A stretch of 64,000 nucleotides of DNA from Metabacillus crassostreae (GCF_016908395.1 NZ_JAFBDU010000011.1:1-64000); one strand, 5' to 3'. Positions 27,948-36,394 are shown, counted from the stretch's first letter. The notes: generated from the letters alone by a model not told the origin. Program-made: numbers and translations.

Positions 27948-28982
27948 ATGCTTATCGATCATTTTGACATAACTAAAAAAGTATTTATAATTGCAGAAAT
28001 GTCAGCTAACCATGGGCATGATATAAATATTGCGAAAGAAACAATAAAAGCCGCAAAAGAAGCAGGAGCCGACGCTATTAAATTGCAGACATATACAGCA
28101 GAAACGATAACGATTGATTGTAATAATGAGTACTTTCAAGTTAAGCAAGGTACGATTTGGGATGGAAGAACTTTATATGATTTATATAAAGAGGCTTATA
28201 CTCCATGGGAATGGCATGAGGAGTTAATGGATTATGCCAAAGAACTAGGGTTGATTTGCTTTTCAAGTCCTTTTGATAAAACGGCAGTTGATTTGTTAGA
28301 AACTCTAAATGTACCTGCTTATAAAATAGCATCATTCGAAATAACAGATCTTCCATTAATAGAATATGTTGCATCAAAGAAGAAACCAATAATTATTTCA
28401 ACTGGTATCGCAACTTTAGGCGAAATAGACGATGCTGTAAAAGCATGTAGAAAAGCCGGTAATGAACAGATAATTCTATTAAAATGTACATCTGCCTATC
28501 CTGCAAAAATTGAAGATGCAAACCTAAGAACTATGCAAAACCTTAAAGCGACCTTTGATGTGGAAGTGGGTTTATCAGATCATACATTAGGTGCAACAGT
28601 TTCAGTTGTTTCTGTAGCATTAGGTGCAAAAGTAATTGAAAAACACTTTATTTTAGATAAAAGCATTGGTGGTCCAGATGCTAGCTTTTCACTTGATAAA
28701 CAGGAATTTAAACTACTTGTTGATTCAGTAAGAGATGCAGAAAAAGCTCTGGGAAAAATAGATTATGAAATGACAGAAAAAAAAGAGAAAAGCAGAGAGT
28801 TTTCCCGATCATTATTTGTTGTAAAGGAGATTAAAGAAGGAGAAACCTTTAACAAGGAAAATGTCCGTTCAATCCGTCCTGGTTATGGGCTAGCTCCAAA
28901 ATATAGTAACAATATATATGGTTCTATAGCAAGCCAAGACATAAGTAGAGGAACACCATTGGAGTGGAACCATATAAAATAG
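27948..28982 (+). CDS. pseI: Pseudaminic acid synthase, PseI
   Basis: A 344-residue NeuB-family synthase that condenses the 6-deoxy-AltdiNAc sugar with phosphoenolpyruvate. The TIM barrel begins VFIIAEMSANHGHDINIAKE and contains DAIKLQTYTAETIT, KIASFEITDLPLI, ISTGIATLGEID, LLKCTSAYPA and VGLSDHTLG, with KHFILDK near the barrel end. The C-terminal 60 residues are the antifreeze-like SAF domain (RSLFVVKEIKEGE, VRSIRPGYGLAPK) that caps the active site. ATG at 27948 follows AGAGGTGGAATATAATAA. Last gene of the operon. No sialyl/pseudaminyl-transferase follows. Confidence 0.93.
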   Translation: MLIDHFDITKKVFIIAEMSANHGHDINIAKETIKAAKEAGADAIKLQTYTAETITIDCNNEYFQVKQGTIWDGRTLYDLYKEAYTPWEWHEELMDYAKELGLICFSSPFDKTAVDLLETLNVPAYKIASFEITDLPLIEYVASKKKPIIISTGIATLGEIDDAVKACRKAGNEQIILLKCTSAYPAKIEDANLRTMQNLKATFDVEVGLSDHTLGATVSVVSVALGAKVIEKHFILDKSIGGPDASFSLDKQEFKLLVDSVRDAEKALGKIDYEMTEKKEKSREFSRSLFVVKEIKEGETFNKENVRSIRPGYGLAPKYSNNIYGSIASQDISRGTPLEWNHIK

Positions 28983-29144
28983 CCGGTAATTTTACCAGTT
29001 GGAAGTAGATTCGAGTGGTGAAAAAATATAATTTCATCAGCGTGCTACTTTTGCATTTTTCTCCTAAAGTATGATTTACATGCATATATTCCATTATTCA
29101 TTATGTAATGGATAAGGCAAATAAACTCTATGGATTAAAAATAG

Positions 29145-29365
29145 AGAGGCTGGACATAACTTTAGTGATTAACAAAAATTCCGAAAAAAGTAATATCTTA
29201 ATGGATGAGATATCCTTAGACTCCTACGGTTAGACCCCTCAGTGCTAAGTACGAGGGGCTTGCCCAGCTTCACGCGGAAAGCGGAGTATATTTCAGGAGC
29301 TTCGTAAATACACCTACAGCCATTTTTCGGTTTCTTTGTTAAAATATTTTTTATTTCAGCCTCTT
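29145..29365. repeat. About 220-bp palindromic intergenic element of Bacillaceae type
   Basis: The ends are imperfect inverted repeats: AGAGGCTGGACATAAC and the reverse complement of TTTATTTCAGCCTCT, then TTAACAAAAATTCCGAAAAA against TTTTTCGGTTTCTTTGTTAA. The middle has ACTCCTACGG, ACCCCTCAGTGCTAAGTACGA and CGCGGAAAGCGGAGTA. Elements beginning AGAGGCTGG(G)ACATAA with a CGCGGAAAGCG centre recur across Bacillaceae genomes as far as I recall. No coding sense. It fills the gap between pseI and the convergent GGDEF gene. Confidence 0.7.
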
Positions 29366-29415
29366 ATAGTTGATGTTTGTAAACGAATGACTTTAGTAGA
29401 ACTAACAGTATAAGT

Positions 29416-31257
29416 CTATTTATATAAAACCCCATCCTCACTCCCAACCTTATCCCCATATTTACATTCAATCATCTTAATAAAAGGCTCTACAAAAGTA
29501 GGGTCAAATTGCTGGCCAGAGCATTTGCGTAACTCCACAATTGCTTCTGTAAAATTCTTTGTTTTTTGATAAGGCCGCTCCGTTGTCATTGCGTCAAAGG
29601 AATCGATTACACATAAAATTCTTGCTAGCTTAGGAATCCGATCTCCTCTTAATCCATAAGGATAGCCTTTTCCATTGTAGTGTTCATGGTGAAGCTCAAC
29701 TAATGGAAGCAAATCATCGTATTTTTTGGTTGATCCTAGAATTTCTTTTCCATAGGTCACGTGTTTCTTCATCATTTCCCATTCATGGGCTTCGAGCTTG
29801 CTTTTTTTGTTGATGATGTCACGTGGGATTTCTAGCTTTCCGATGTCATGAATAAGTGCTCCTAAAATTAACCGACGTCTTTCTTCCTCAGTCAGTTTTA
29901 AAGCCTCGCTCATGTCAACAGCATAGTGAAAAACGCGTTTACTATGCTGATAAGTATAAATATCTTTTGATAGGAAAATTTCTAATTGTTTTTCTAATGA
30001 ATCTACTTCTTGTTTGTATTGTAGACATTCTTGAAAAGCTATTCCCTCTTTATATACTTGGCAGTTGTTTTTACCTTCTGCTTTTGCATAATATAGAGCA
30101 CGATCTGCCTTAGCTAGAAGCTCTGAGGAGCCATATGTCCCTGTTTCATATTGAGCAATACCTGCTGAAAAAGAGAGACACCCAAGAGGTAGACATTCTG
30201 TTCCTTTAAAGGGCGTATCATTATATTCCTTGCGTATTTTGTTGATAAAAGAAAGTGCTTTGATTTGTGTGGTGTTCGGCATGATAAGTCCAAACTCTTC
30301 TCCACCGTATCTGGCAGCTGTATAGGGAAGGTCTTTTACCTTTTGTGATAAGAATTCTCCAAAGAATTCAAGAAGTTCATCACCTTGAATATGTCCGTTA
30401 CTATCATTGAATCTTTTAAAATCATCAAGATCTAGAAGGGCAATACAAAAGGTGTTATCATCAGCATTATTAATGATTTCATCAAGCTCTAGCTTAAAAT
30501 ATCCATGATTATATAAGCCAGTCAAAAAGTCCTTTCTTGCTTTAATTTCTTCATTTTTATATAAAGAAAGAAGCTTACTAAAAGCAAAGGAAAAGGTTAT
30601 TGACAATGACATAAATAAAAACATCCCGAATATTGGTTCACTTTGAACTAGGATCATCAGAACAAGAGAGAGAACCAATGTACACAAGTATCCAGTAAAT
30701 GCTTCCTTCAAACCATCCTCAGTAAACATGCCTTTTAGGACAGCATTTATTGAAACCTTTGAAGCAAAAACATAAAATAGCCACATAATGAAAACATTCA
30801 AAAAGAAGTAAACCGTTAGTGATATAAAATAAGCCCAAAGCTTTGAAATATCAAGGCTACCTACTTCTCCACCAGTTAAAAGAAATACATAGTACGCACT
30901 AATAATCATAATCGTATAGTTAGCTGTATTAAATAAATGCTTCCACCAAGCAAGATCATAACGAATTAAAAAGTAGATTAAGCTACTTAGCAGTAAAACC
31001 ATTAGGGGAATATTCAAACCAAATAGGAAGATACAAGCTAAATAAATAGCTGAATCCATTGATAATGAATTTCCTGTAAGAGGGAGGATAATTTTAAAGT
31101 GATTTAAGAGAAGAATCGCTCCAATAACAGTATAGATTAATACCCAATTTGACAGTTCACCTACCTGTAAAGGAACATGGAGAGCAAAGAGTAGTGCACT
31201 TAATCCTACTATAAATAAAACATAAAGATTTTTACTATTTAGTACCAATGTAATCAC
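29416..31257 (-). CDS. Membrane diguanylate cyclase with HD-GYP domain
   Basis: A 613-residue signalling protein. About seven or eight hydrophobic helices fill residues 8-225. A GGDEF domain (about 235-400) has DFLTGLYNHGYFKLELDE and the signature loop RYGGEEFGLI, intact for cyclase activity; ALLDLDDFKRFND holds the metal-binding aspartates. A C-terminal HD-GYP domain (about 430-590) carries HSKRVFHYA, LIHDIGKLEIP and HHEHYNGKGYPYGL, complete for c-di-GMP phosphodiesterase activity. Opposing activities in one chain suggest switching by a membrane signal. The GTG start at 31257 has a weak ribosome binding site; a TTG 9 nt later is possible. The 29-aa and DUF5317 genes lie upstream on the same strand. 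Confidence 0.88.
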   Translation of the reverse strand: MITLVLNSKNLYVLFIVGLSALLFALHVPLQVGELSNWVLIYTVIGAILLLNHFKIILPLTGNSLSMDSAIYLACIFLFGLNIPLMVLLLSSLIYFLIRYDLAWWKHLFNTANYTIMIISAYYVFLLTGGEVGSLDISKLWAYFISLTVYFFLNVFIMWLFYVFASKVSINAVLKGMFTEDGLKEAFTGYLCTLVLSLVLMILVQSEPIFGMFLFMSLSITFSFAFSKLLSLYKNEEIKARKDFLTGLYNHGYFKLELDEIINNADDNTFCIALLDLDDFKRFNDSNGHIQGDELLEFFGEFLSQKVKDLPYTAARYGGEEFGLIMPNTTQIKALSFINKIRKEYNDTPFKGTECLPLGCLSFSAGIAQYETGTYGSSELLAKADRALYYAKAEGKNNCQVYKEGIAFQECLQYKQEVDSLEKQLEIFLSKDIYTYQHSKRVFHYAVDMSEALKLTEEERRRLILGALIHDIGKLEIPRDIINKKSKLEAHEWEMMKKHVTYGKEILGSTKKYDDLLPLVELHHEHYNGKGYPYGLRGDRIPKLARILCVIDSFDAMTTERPYQKTKNFTEAIVELRKCSGQQFDPTFVEPFIKMIECKYGDKVGSEDGVLYK

Positions 31258-31310
31258 ACTCTCAACATACGTATTTCCAGGGAGAGAAATAATCTCCCCC
31301 TATAAATCGA

Positions 31311-31400
31311 TCAATCAAATTTCCAACCAGATGTTAAAGCGATAATAGCTGAACCAAGGATAACAAGATTAAAAATGATATTTTTAGTTTTCGGCTTCAT
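31311..31400 (-). CDS. 29-aa membrane peptide
   Basis: ATG at 31400 follows GGAGGTGAATGTCTA, an excellent ribosome binding site. The product begins MKPKTKNIIFNLVILGSAII and ends ALTSGWKFD: a positively charged start, then one hydrophobic helix with a short outer tail, which gives an N-in topology. It lies between the DUF5317 gene and the GGDEF/HD-GYP gene on the same strand, so it may be a small modulator of one of them. Confidence 0.65.
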   Translation of the reverse strand: MKPKTKNIIFNLVILGSAIIALTSGWKFD

Positions 31401-31416
31401 TAGACATTCACCTCCT

Positions 31417-31986
31417 TTAAATAACTGTTTCTGGATTTATGCTTTTCTTTTTTTGTACCATAATCGATTGAATGGATAGAAATGCACCGATATTCATAAT
31501 CACATCACCAATACTAATGATTTGTTCTCTTGGATAAGGTGCTTTTAATGGGATAATATCACCTAAAAAAGAGAGGATGGTACTGTCATTCATCAGTGCA
31601 TGCTTCGCATATAAACTATCCTTTGTTGTTTCAAGATAATAAGGATCAAGTAGCAATGCAGCTTCATATGAAACAGGCATTCTTCCACCATTTAATAGCA
31701 TGACAATAAAATTAAGAAGAACACCGAAAAAGATAAACTTGAAATGCGAGTGATGACGATTAATCCATAGAAAGGTTAAGCCAATAACATACACTGCCAT
31801 AAATGAGAAAGAACTAATTTCCCCAATCCAGCTGATCTTATTTTGTAAAGAGAATATTAAAAATTGAAACAAAAGCAGTGCCGGAAAAACCCAACCCATC
31901 TTAAACGTAATATCTGCAAAACCCTTTAAACTACCACCACGAAGAAACCCAATTACAAGTGCCAATAATATACCGTCATAAACCAT
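31417..31986 (-). CDS. DUF5317 family membrane protein
   Basis: A 189-residue integral membrane protein with four to five hydrophobic segments. LVIGFLRGGSLKGFADITFK near the start, LNGGRMPVSYEAA in the middle and LKAPYPREQIISIGDVIMNIG near the end are the features I associate with DUF5317. Function unknown; relatives often accompany HD-GYP proteins, as here. ATG at 31986 follows GGAGGAAGATTACATA. It heads the leftward three-gene operon. Confidence 0.75.
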   Translation of the reverse strand: MVYDGILLALVIGFLRGGSLKGFADITFKMGWVFPALLLFQFLIFSLQNKISWIGEISSFSFMAVYVIGLTFLWINRHHSHFKFIFFGVLLNFIVMLLNGGRMPVSYEAALLLDPYYLETTKDSLYAKHALMNDSTILSFLGDIIPLKAPYPREQIISIGDVIMNIGAFLSIQSIMVQKKKSINPETVI

Positions 31987-32568
31987 TATGTAATCTTCCT
32001 CCAGCTTTCAAATACAACAAATACTTACAAAATATCACAATTTTCTGTTTTCATTATAATCTATCATTCTATAATTATACTAGTTAAATTTTACAATTGG
32101 GTCTTTTGACTTTTTGGTGAGATGGGGAGGGTAGGTCCTATAACCTAGAGGGGTGCCTGTCACTACCCGAAAAATCTTGTTACACACAATGTTTCACAAA
32201 GGTTGGCTATTTTTTGAGAGTGCGATGAAAGTAGGAAGCCTAAATTTTTTGAAATACCAAAAGGGCTTGTTCAACTTCTACTTTCTCGACATTAAATATA
32301 GAAGGTATTTCATGAGTAATTAAAATTAAGGAGAAGAAGAGTTGTAGAAGAACTATGATCCTGTCTCTATGCTTTTAATAGGTGTGTTCTGCTGCTTCTG
32401 AATTTAATTAAGTTTTCTCGGTTAAACTATGTAAAAATTAGGGTACAGTTCATTGATACGATATTATTATGAACCTTTCCTTTACAATAATGCCTTTGTG
32501 AAACCCAATCTATTCTATTTAGTATGCGATAGTTTATCTTGGAAATTCCTGCCAGAAAGAGGTGCAAC
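31987..32568. other. Divergent intergenic region with one repeat
   Basis: About 580 bp between the leftward DUF5317 operon and the rightward antiporter. It carries repeat copy 2 and presumably both promoters. No gene is supported. Confidence 0.4.
32151..32199. repeat. GGTGCCTGTCACC repeat, copy 2 (long form)
   Basis: GGTGCCTGTCACTACCCG followed by AAAAATCTTGTTACACACAA and TTTCACA. One of the copies not adjacent to a stop codon. Confidence 0.75.
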
Positions 32569-33528
32569 ATGACATATCTTATACTGTTAATAGGATTCGC
32601 CCTTTTAATTAAAGGAGCGGATTATTTTGTCGAAGGTGCTTCGAAAATAGCTCAAACACTGAGAGTTTCCCCAATGTTAATTGGCTTGACAATTGTAGCC
32701 TTTGGAACGAGCGCACCAGAAGCATCAGTTAGCTTTATTGCTGCTCTAGAAGGAAACAGTGATGTAGCAATTGGAAATGTTGTTGGAAGTAACGTTTTTA
32801 ATGTTACTTTCATTTTAGGACTTACAGCCATTGTATTTCCATTAACTGTTCAAAGTGACACGATTAGAAAGGAAATCCCATTCGCTTTGCTGGGGGCTAT
32901 TTCTTTACTGCTCCTAATTAGTGACATGCAGCTTCAGGGTTCAGAAATTAATTTGATTACAAGAACCGAGGGTCTGATTTTGCTGCTTTTCTTTGCAGTA
33001 TTTCTATACTATGTATTTGAGATGGCAAGAAATAATCGGGCACAGCTAGAAGAAAATCCTAATGAACCAGTAGTAAACCCATCGTGGACGAAAAACCTCA
33101 TATATACAATTGGAGGTCTTGTTGGTATTGTTTTTGGGGGTAGTCTTGTAGTAGAAAACAGTATTGAGATTGCTCTTTCACTTGGAATGAGTGAAACTCT
33201 TGTCGGTTTGACAATTGTAGCTGTGGGTACATCGCTTCCGGAGCTAGTTACCTCTATAACCGCGGCTTTAAAGAAGCAGACTGAGATTGCTTTAGGGAAC
33301 ATTGTAGGTAGCAATATCTTCAATATCTTTTTCATATTGGGAGCTTCAGCAGCTATCCATCCATTAGCCGTTGATTCAAAGATATTTCTAGATATGTGGC
33401 TAATGATCTTCGTGACATTCTTATTACTGATTTTATCAAGAACTCACTACAAGATATCAAAAATCGAAGGTGTTCTTTTAGCCATCATCTACATCATTTA
33501 TCTTGTATTTATCATTTTCCGAAACTAA
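32569..33528 (+). CDS. Calcium/sodium antiporter, CaCA superfamily (YrbG type)
   Basis: A 319-residue membrane protein with ten predicted helices in two inverted halves. Each half has the alpha-repeat: LTIVAFGTSAPEASVSF with AIGNVVGSNVFN (about 45-85), and LTIVAVGTSLPELVTSI with ALGNIVGSNIFN (about 215-255). The glutamates in APEA and LPEL are the ion-binding residues. A short charged loop (NNRAQLEENPNEP) separates the halves. It probably expels Ca2+ in exchange for Na+ or H+. ATG at 32569 follows GAAAGAGGTGCAAC; the longer in-frame ATG at 32539 has no ribosome binding site. Confidence 0.92.
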   Translation: MTYLILLIGFALLIKGADYFVEGASKIAQTLRVSPMLIGLTIVAFGTSAPEASVSFIAALEGNSDVAIGNVVGSNVFNVTFILGLTAIVFPLTVQSDTIRKEIPFALLGAISLLLLISDMQLQGSEINLITRTEGLILLLFFAVFLYYVFEMARNNRAQLEENPNEPVVNPSWTKNLIYTIGGLVGIVFGGSLVVENSIEIALSLGMSETLVGLTIVAVGTSLPELVTSITAALKKQTEIALGNIVGSNIFNIFFILGASAAIHPLAVDSKIFLDMWLMIFVTFLLLILSRTHYKISKIEGVLLAIIYIIYLVFIIFRN

Positions 33529-33568
33529 GGATTATTTCACAAAAAAATTTGAGACTTATATAAAAACG

Positions 33569-33593
33569 AAGGCAGAAAGGTTTCTGTCTTTTC
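33569..33593 (+). terminator. Terminator after antiporter
   Basis: AAGGCAGAAA (33569-33578) pairs with TTTCTGTCTT (33581-33590), one G-U pair, followed by TTC. Confidence 0.5.
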
Positions 33594-33665
33594 TTGTTGT
33601 ATTTGAATAGGCGTTTGCAGTCTTGTCTAGATATAGCTTTTACCAAAACGAAAGGGGGGTGAAAA

Positions 33666-34076
33666 TTGAAAAACAAAATTGACTCTATTGTAAAAATAGC
33701 TCCAAAAGTATTTCAGCTCATCTTAAATATTTCTCTTATTATTTTAGCTATGATCCTTTCCATACTATTGATACAGGAATTGCTTGCGTTTGGCACTGTT
33801 TTATTATCCCAGGGAACAAATGACTACAAAGAATTTCTGGCGCGAATTCTTGTTTTCTTCCTATACTTTGAGTTCATTGCCATGATTGTTAAGTACTTTA
33901 AAGAAGAATATCATTTCCCACTTCGCTATTTCATGTACATAGGTATTACGGCAATGGTAAGGTTAATCATTGTTGATTATGAAAATCCATTAGATACATT
34001 ATTATATTCACTGGTTATCTTAGTACTCATCATCGGTTACTTCATTATGAATAAAACACCAAGGGAAAGGCCGTAA
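33666..34076 (+). CDS. Phosphate-starvation-inducible PsiE family protein
   Basis: A 136-residue membrane protein with four hydrophobic helices. The family block EFLARILVFFLYFEFIAMIVKYF (about 54-76) and EEYHFPLRYFMYIGITAMVRLIIVD (about 78-102) are the PsiE signature, with FP before the third helix. The function of PsiE is not known. TTG at 33666 follows AAAGGGGGGTGAAAA. It is a single gene closed by the terminator at 34094-34128. Confidence 0.85.
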   Translation: MKNKIDSIVKIAPKVFQLILNISLIILAMILSILLIQELLAFGTVLLSQGTNDYKEFLARILVFFLYFEFIAMIVKYFKEEYHFPLRYFMYIGITAMVRLIIVDYENPLDTLLYSLVILVLIIGYFIMNKTPRERP

Positions 34077-34093
34077 GTTAAAACTATTATTTT

Positions 34094-34128
34094 AGAGGAG
34101 AACCTTTAATTGGTTCTTCTCTTTTTTA
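34094..34128 (+). terminator. Terminator after psiE-like gene
   Basis: AGAGGAGAACC pairs with GGTTCTTCTCT and is followed by a T-run. Its stem resembles the terminator at 36194-36232. Confidence 0.75.
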
Positions 34129-34187
34129 TGGAGAAAGGTGATTTTATGATTCATTATAAATGACTTTTACAGATTTGCTTGATGAAT

Positions 34188-34225
34188 TCATTCCACCTAT
34201 ATTCAAATCTAATTTCATTAATGGA
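34188..34225. repeat. Duplicated upstream box, copy A
   Basis: This 38-bp stretch matches 36357-36394 at 33 of 38 positions (shared ACCTATATTCA and ATTTCATTA). Each copy lies between a TCTTCTC-type terminator and the first gene of one of two adjacent transcription units. Confidence 0.6.
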
Positions 34226-34245
34226 AATAAAAGTGAGATTTATAT

Positions 34246-34278
34246 GGTGGTGCCTGTCACTACCCGAAATATGTCGAA
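34246..34278. repeat. GGTGCCTGTCACC repeat, copy 3 (short form)
   Basis: GGTGGTGCCTGTCACTACCCG followed by AAATATGTCGAA. Confidence 0.75.
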
Positions 34279-34453
34279 GAATGATAGCTATTGAATAAAG
34301 AGATTATGGTAATATAAGTATGGGATTTTATGTATTTTTTACCTTTTTCCGTTAATTTATGAATGAGGTGTTCTTACAGAAGAGAGTTACAATTTCCTGC
34401 AAGCGATTTAATTAAGTGTCTATATTTAGTTAATATTGGAGGTGTGTGAAAAT

Positions 34454-35641
34454 ATGTCGGATCACCCAAACTACCATGGGTTTTTACATAACTTTGCTCC
34501 AAAAATGGACAAGGTTTTAGATAAGTTTCGAACGGAATCTACTCGAGAAGATATTAAATCTAATTGGTTTCTTGATTTGATGCTACTAATAGTGAAAGAT
34601 TTGAAGAAATTTTATAAACCAATTTCGAAGATAGGAAATATGAAAGTCGCAAACTTAACTAGTCTTCCATTAATCGGGGGTGTGCTTGCTGCAACATCGT
34701 CCTGGTTTTTAGGATTACATTGGATGTGGTTACTAGTAATTGGAATAACAGTCTTTATTCTTATTTTGTGGTGTTTAATTCCTTCTTATAAAGATAAGAT
34801 GCTTAATATTTATCACCCTTATTTTCATTTACCGGCATATAAAAAATTTAGATCGATAGAATACGAACTACTTAACCATACTGTTTTGGATAAGCATTTT
34901 TCATATACTGGATTAACACAGTATGTTAATAATGTGTTGACAAGACAGCATGAGGATTCAAAAATAGTTGAAATAATTACACAACAATATAATGAACAAA
35001 AAGAGGAATATAAAAATCGTATTAAAATATTAGAAGAAAAGGAAAAGGAGATTATCAATACATACAAATCAGAAGTTGAAATATTAAATGATGAGGTGGA
35101 GTGGTCAGAGACAGTTGTTACATATTTGGTAGAGTTTATCCAAGAAATGTATGTAATCATGCATCGTATAGCATCTGGTGCGTTTGATTATTCAGATCTA
35201 AAACTTATTTCAGGATTTACAATTTATCAGAAGGAAAAGAACAATTTAAGACGAATTGCTGATATAGGAACTACTGGTCAAACACCAACTCTTATTTATC
35301 TTAATAAAATCTATCATAATCCTTGGGTTCAAACGGTAGTAGATGCAGCCAAAGGCAAGAAGAATATGGAATTACCAAATAATCAACCAAAAGAAGGTTA
35401 TGAAGTAGTTTCATTTAGGTTTTATTTGGGTAAAAGTAAAAAGACGTGGATTTTTTCCTTACAAATACATGAATCTACTAATCCACGAGCTTCTCAGTTG
35501 GCATTATCAGATGATATAATAGACAAAACAGTCATGTATGAAATGCTTTATGGTTTATGTATGATACTTGATAATAAACTAGAAGAAGAAAAGCAAATGA
35601 AGGGAGCTGGGACCAATGACAGTACAAAAACGTACGAATAA
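34454..35641 (+). CDS. Membrane/coiled-coil protein heading the WXG100 locus, family unknown
   Basis: A 395-residue protein. Residues 65-120 hold two hydrophobic helices (SLPLIGGVLAATSSWFLGLH and MWLLVIGITVFILILWCLIP). Residues 175-225 form a charged coiled coil (QQYNEQKEEYKNRIKILEEK). The C-terminal 160 residues look like a globular sensory fold, perhaps GAF-like (ISGFTIYQKEKNNLRRIAD, VVSFRFYLGKSKKTWIFSLQ, ending in a helix MLYGLCMILDNKLEEEK); this is inference only. ATG at 34454 follows GGAGGTGTGTGAAAAT, rejecting the in-frame start 18 nt upstream. Its end overlaps the next gene by 26 bp, so the two are coupled. I know no family name. Confidence 0.7.
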   Translation: MSDHPNYHGFLHNFAPKMDKVLDKFRTESTREDIKSNWFLDLMLLIVKDLKKFYKPISKIGNMKVANLTSLPLIGGVLAATSSWFLGLHWMWLLVIGITVFILILWCLIPSYKDKMLNIYHPYFHLPAYKKFRSIEYELLNHTVLDKHFSYTGLTQYVNNVLTRQHEDSKIVEIITQQYNEQKEEYKNRIKILEEKEKEIINTYKSEVEILNDEVEWSETVVTYLVEFIQEMYVIMHRIASGAFDYSDLKLISGFTIYQKEKNNLRRIADIGTTGQTPTLIYLNKIYHNPWVQTVVDAAKGKKNMELPNNQPKEGYEVVSFRFYLGKSKKTWIFSLQIHESTNPRASQLALSDDIIDKTVMYEMLYGLCMILDNKLEEEKQMKGAGTNDSTKTYE

Positions 35642-35873
35642 GGAGAAAAATGGTAGTGTTGTACTCCGCTCTAGATCCCAATCAGAAATCATTGCAACCC
35701 GTCGCAAGGCAAGACGAGCAAGAATTAACGCAGTGCACAGTGAAGTAAATCACATTTCAAATCAAAATATTGATTTGACTTCCTCAATAACAGTGAGAAA
35801 TCATACCGGCAAACAAAATAGGTATGATTTATATAATTCAATAAAAGAAGTAGCAGCTGCTTCAGAAGAATAA
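35616..35873 (+). CDS. Basic small protein with SRSQSEIIA motif (85 aa)
   Basis: An 85-residue protein with the block LRSRSQSEIIATRRKARRAR (about 17-36), followed by a polar Ser/Asn-rich part ending EVAAASEE. ATG at 35616 follows AAGGGAGCTGGGACC and overlaps the upstream gene by 26 bp. The motif recurs in the next small gene, 36002-36130, so this is a tandem duplicate family. Strong positive charge suggests nucleic acid or acidic-membrane binding, but that is a guess. Confidence 0.65.
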   Translation: MTVQKRTNKEKNGSVVLRSRSQSEIIATRRKARRARINAVHSEVNHISNQNIDLTSSITVRNHTGKQNRYDLYNSIKEVAAASEE

Positions 35874-36001
35874 ACTTCAAAACTAGGGCTTAATTATTTA
35901 TCATCAAGAAAAATAGTTGGAGAGTTGACTTCTTACTCAAAGGTATAAAAGATTAATAGGTGGACATACTTGCTAGTAAAAAGGCAAGGGAGAGTTCGTG
36001 T

Positions 36002-36130
36002 GTGAGTAAAAAAGTAGTTAACATTCATTCTAAATCAAAGATATTAAAAAGCCGCTCTCAAAGTGAAATTATTGCAGAACGTAGAAAGAAAAGAAAGAAG
36101 AGAATAGACTCGTTATTGAAAAAGGGATAA
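36002..36130 (+). CDS. Basic small protein with SRSQSEIIA motif (42 aa)
   Basis: GTG at 36002 lies after AAGGGAGAGTTCGTGT. The peptide starts VSKKVVNIHSKSKILKSRSQ, continues SEIIAERRKKRKKRIDSLLK and ends KG. It shares SRSQSEIIAxRRKxRxxRI with the 85-aa upstream protein, which shows that both are real genes of one family despite their size. Nearly a third of the residues are Lys or Arg. A terminator follows at 36194. Confidence 0.65.
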   Translation: MSKKVVNIHSKSKILKSRSQSEIIAERRKKRKKRIDSLLKKG

Positions 36131-36193
36131 ACGTTAAGGCGGGACATGGTGATAGGAACTATGTTCTTTTTTTATATAGATGGAGAACAAATT

Positions 36194-36232
36194 TAAAGAG
36201 AAGAACCTTCTAAATAGGTCTTCTCTTTTTTT
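36194..36232 (+). terminator. Terminator between the two transcription units
   Basis: AAAGAGAAGAACC and GGTCTTCTCTTT form the stem, followed by a T-run. Closely similar to the terminator at 34094-34128, which supports duplication of this segment. Confidence 0.75.
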
Positions 36233-36356
36233 GATGAAGAAATAGGAAGTTGATTTAAGTAGATAAGGGGTAGTTATAATTCTTTGGTGCATAGAAATGT
36301 AAATAGTATGTCATTTAAGATGCCTTGCACTAAAAGTAAAATTCCCCAAAATAGAG

Positions 36357-36394
36357 TCATTCTACCTATATTCATTTCTCATTTCATTACTGGA
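36357..36394. repeat. Duplicated upstream box, copy B
   Basis: Second copy of the 38-bp box at 34188-34225 (33/38 identical), 120 bp upstream of the WXG100 gene. It may be an operator or a remnant of segmental duplication. Confidence 0.6.

Noticed and set aside
29145-29365. Riboswitch or T-box before the neighbouring gene
   Set aside because: The element lies at the 3' end of both flanking genes (convergent), so it cannot be a leader for either.
32539-32568. Longer start for the antiporter
   Set aside because: GAAAGAGGTGCAAC directly before ATG 32569 makes the shorter form more likely; the extra residues are not membrane-like.
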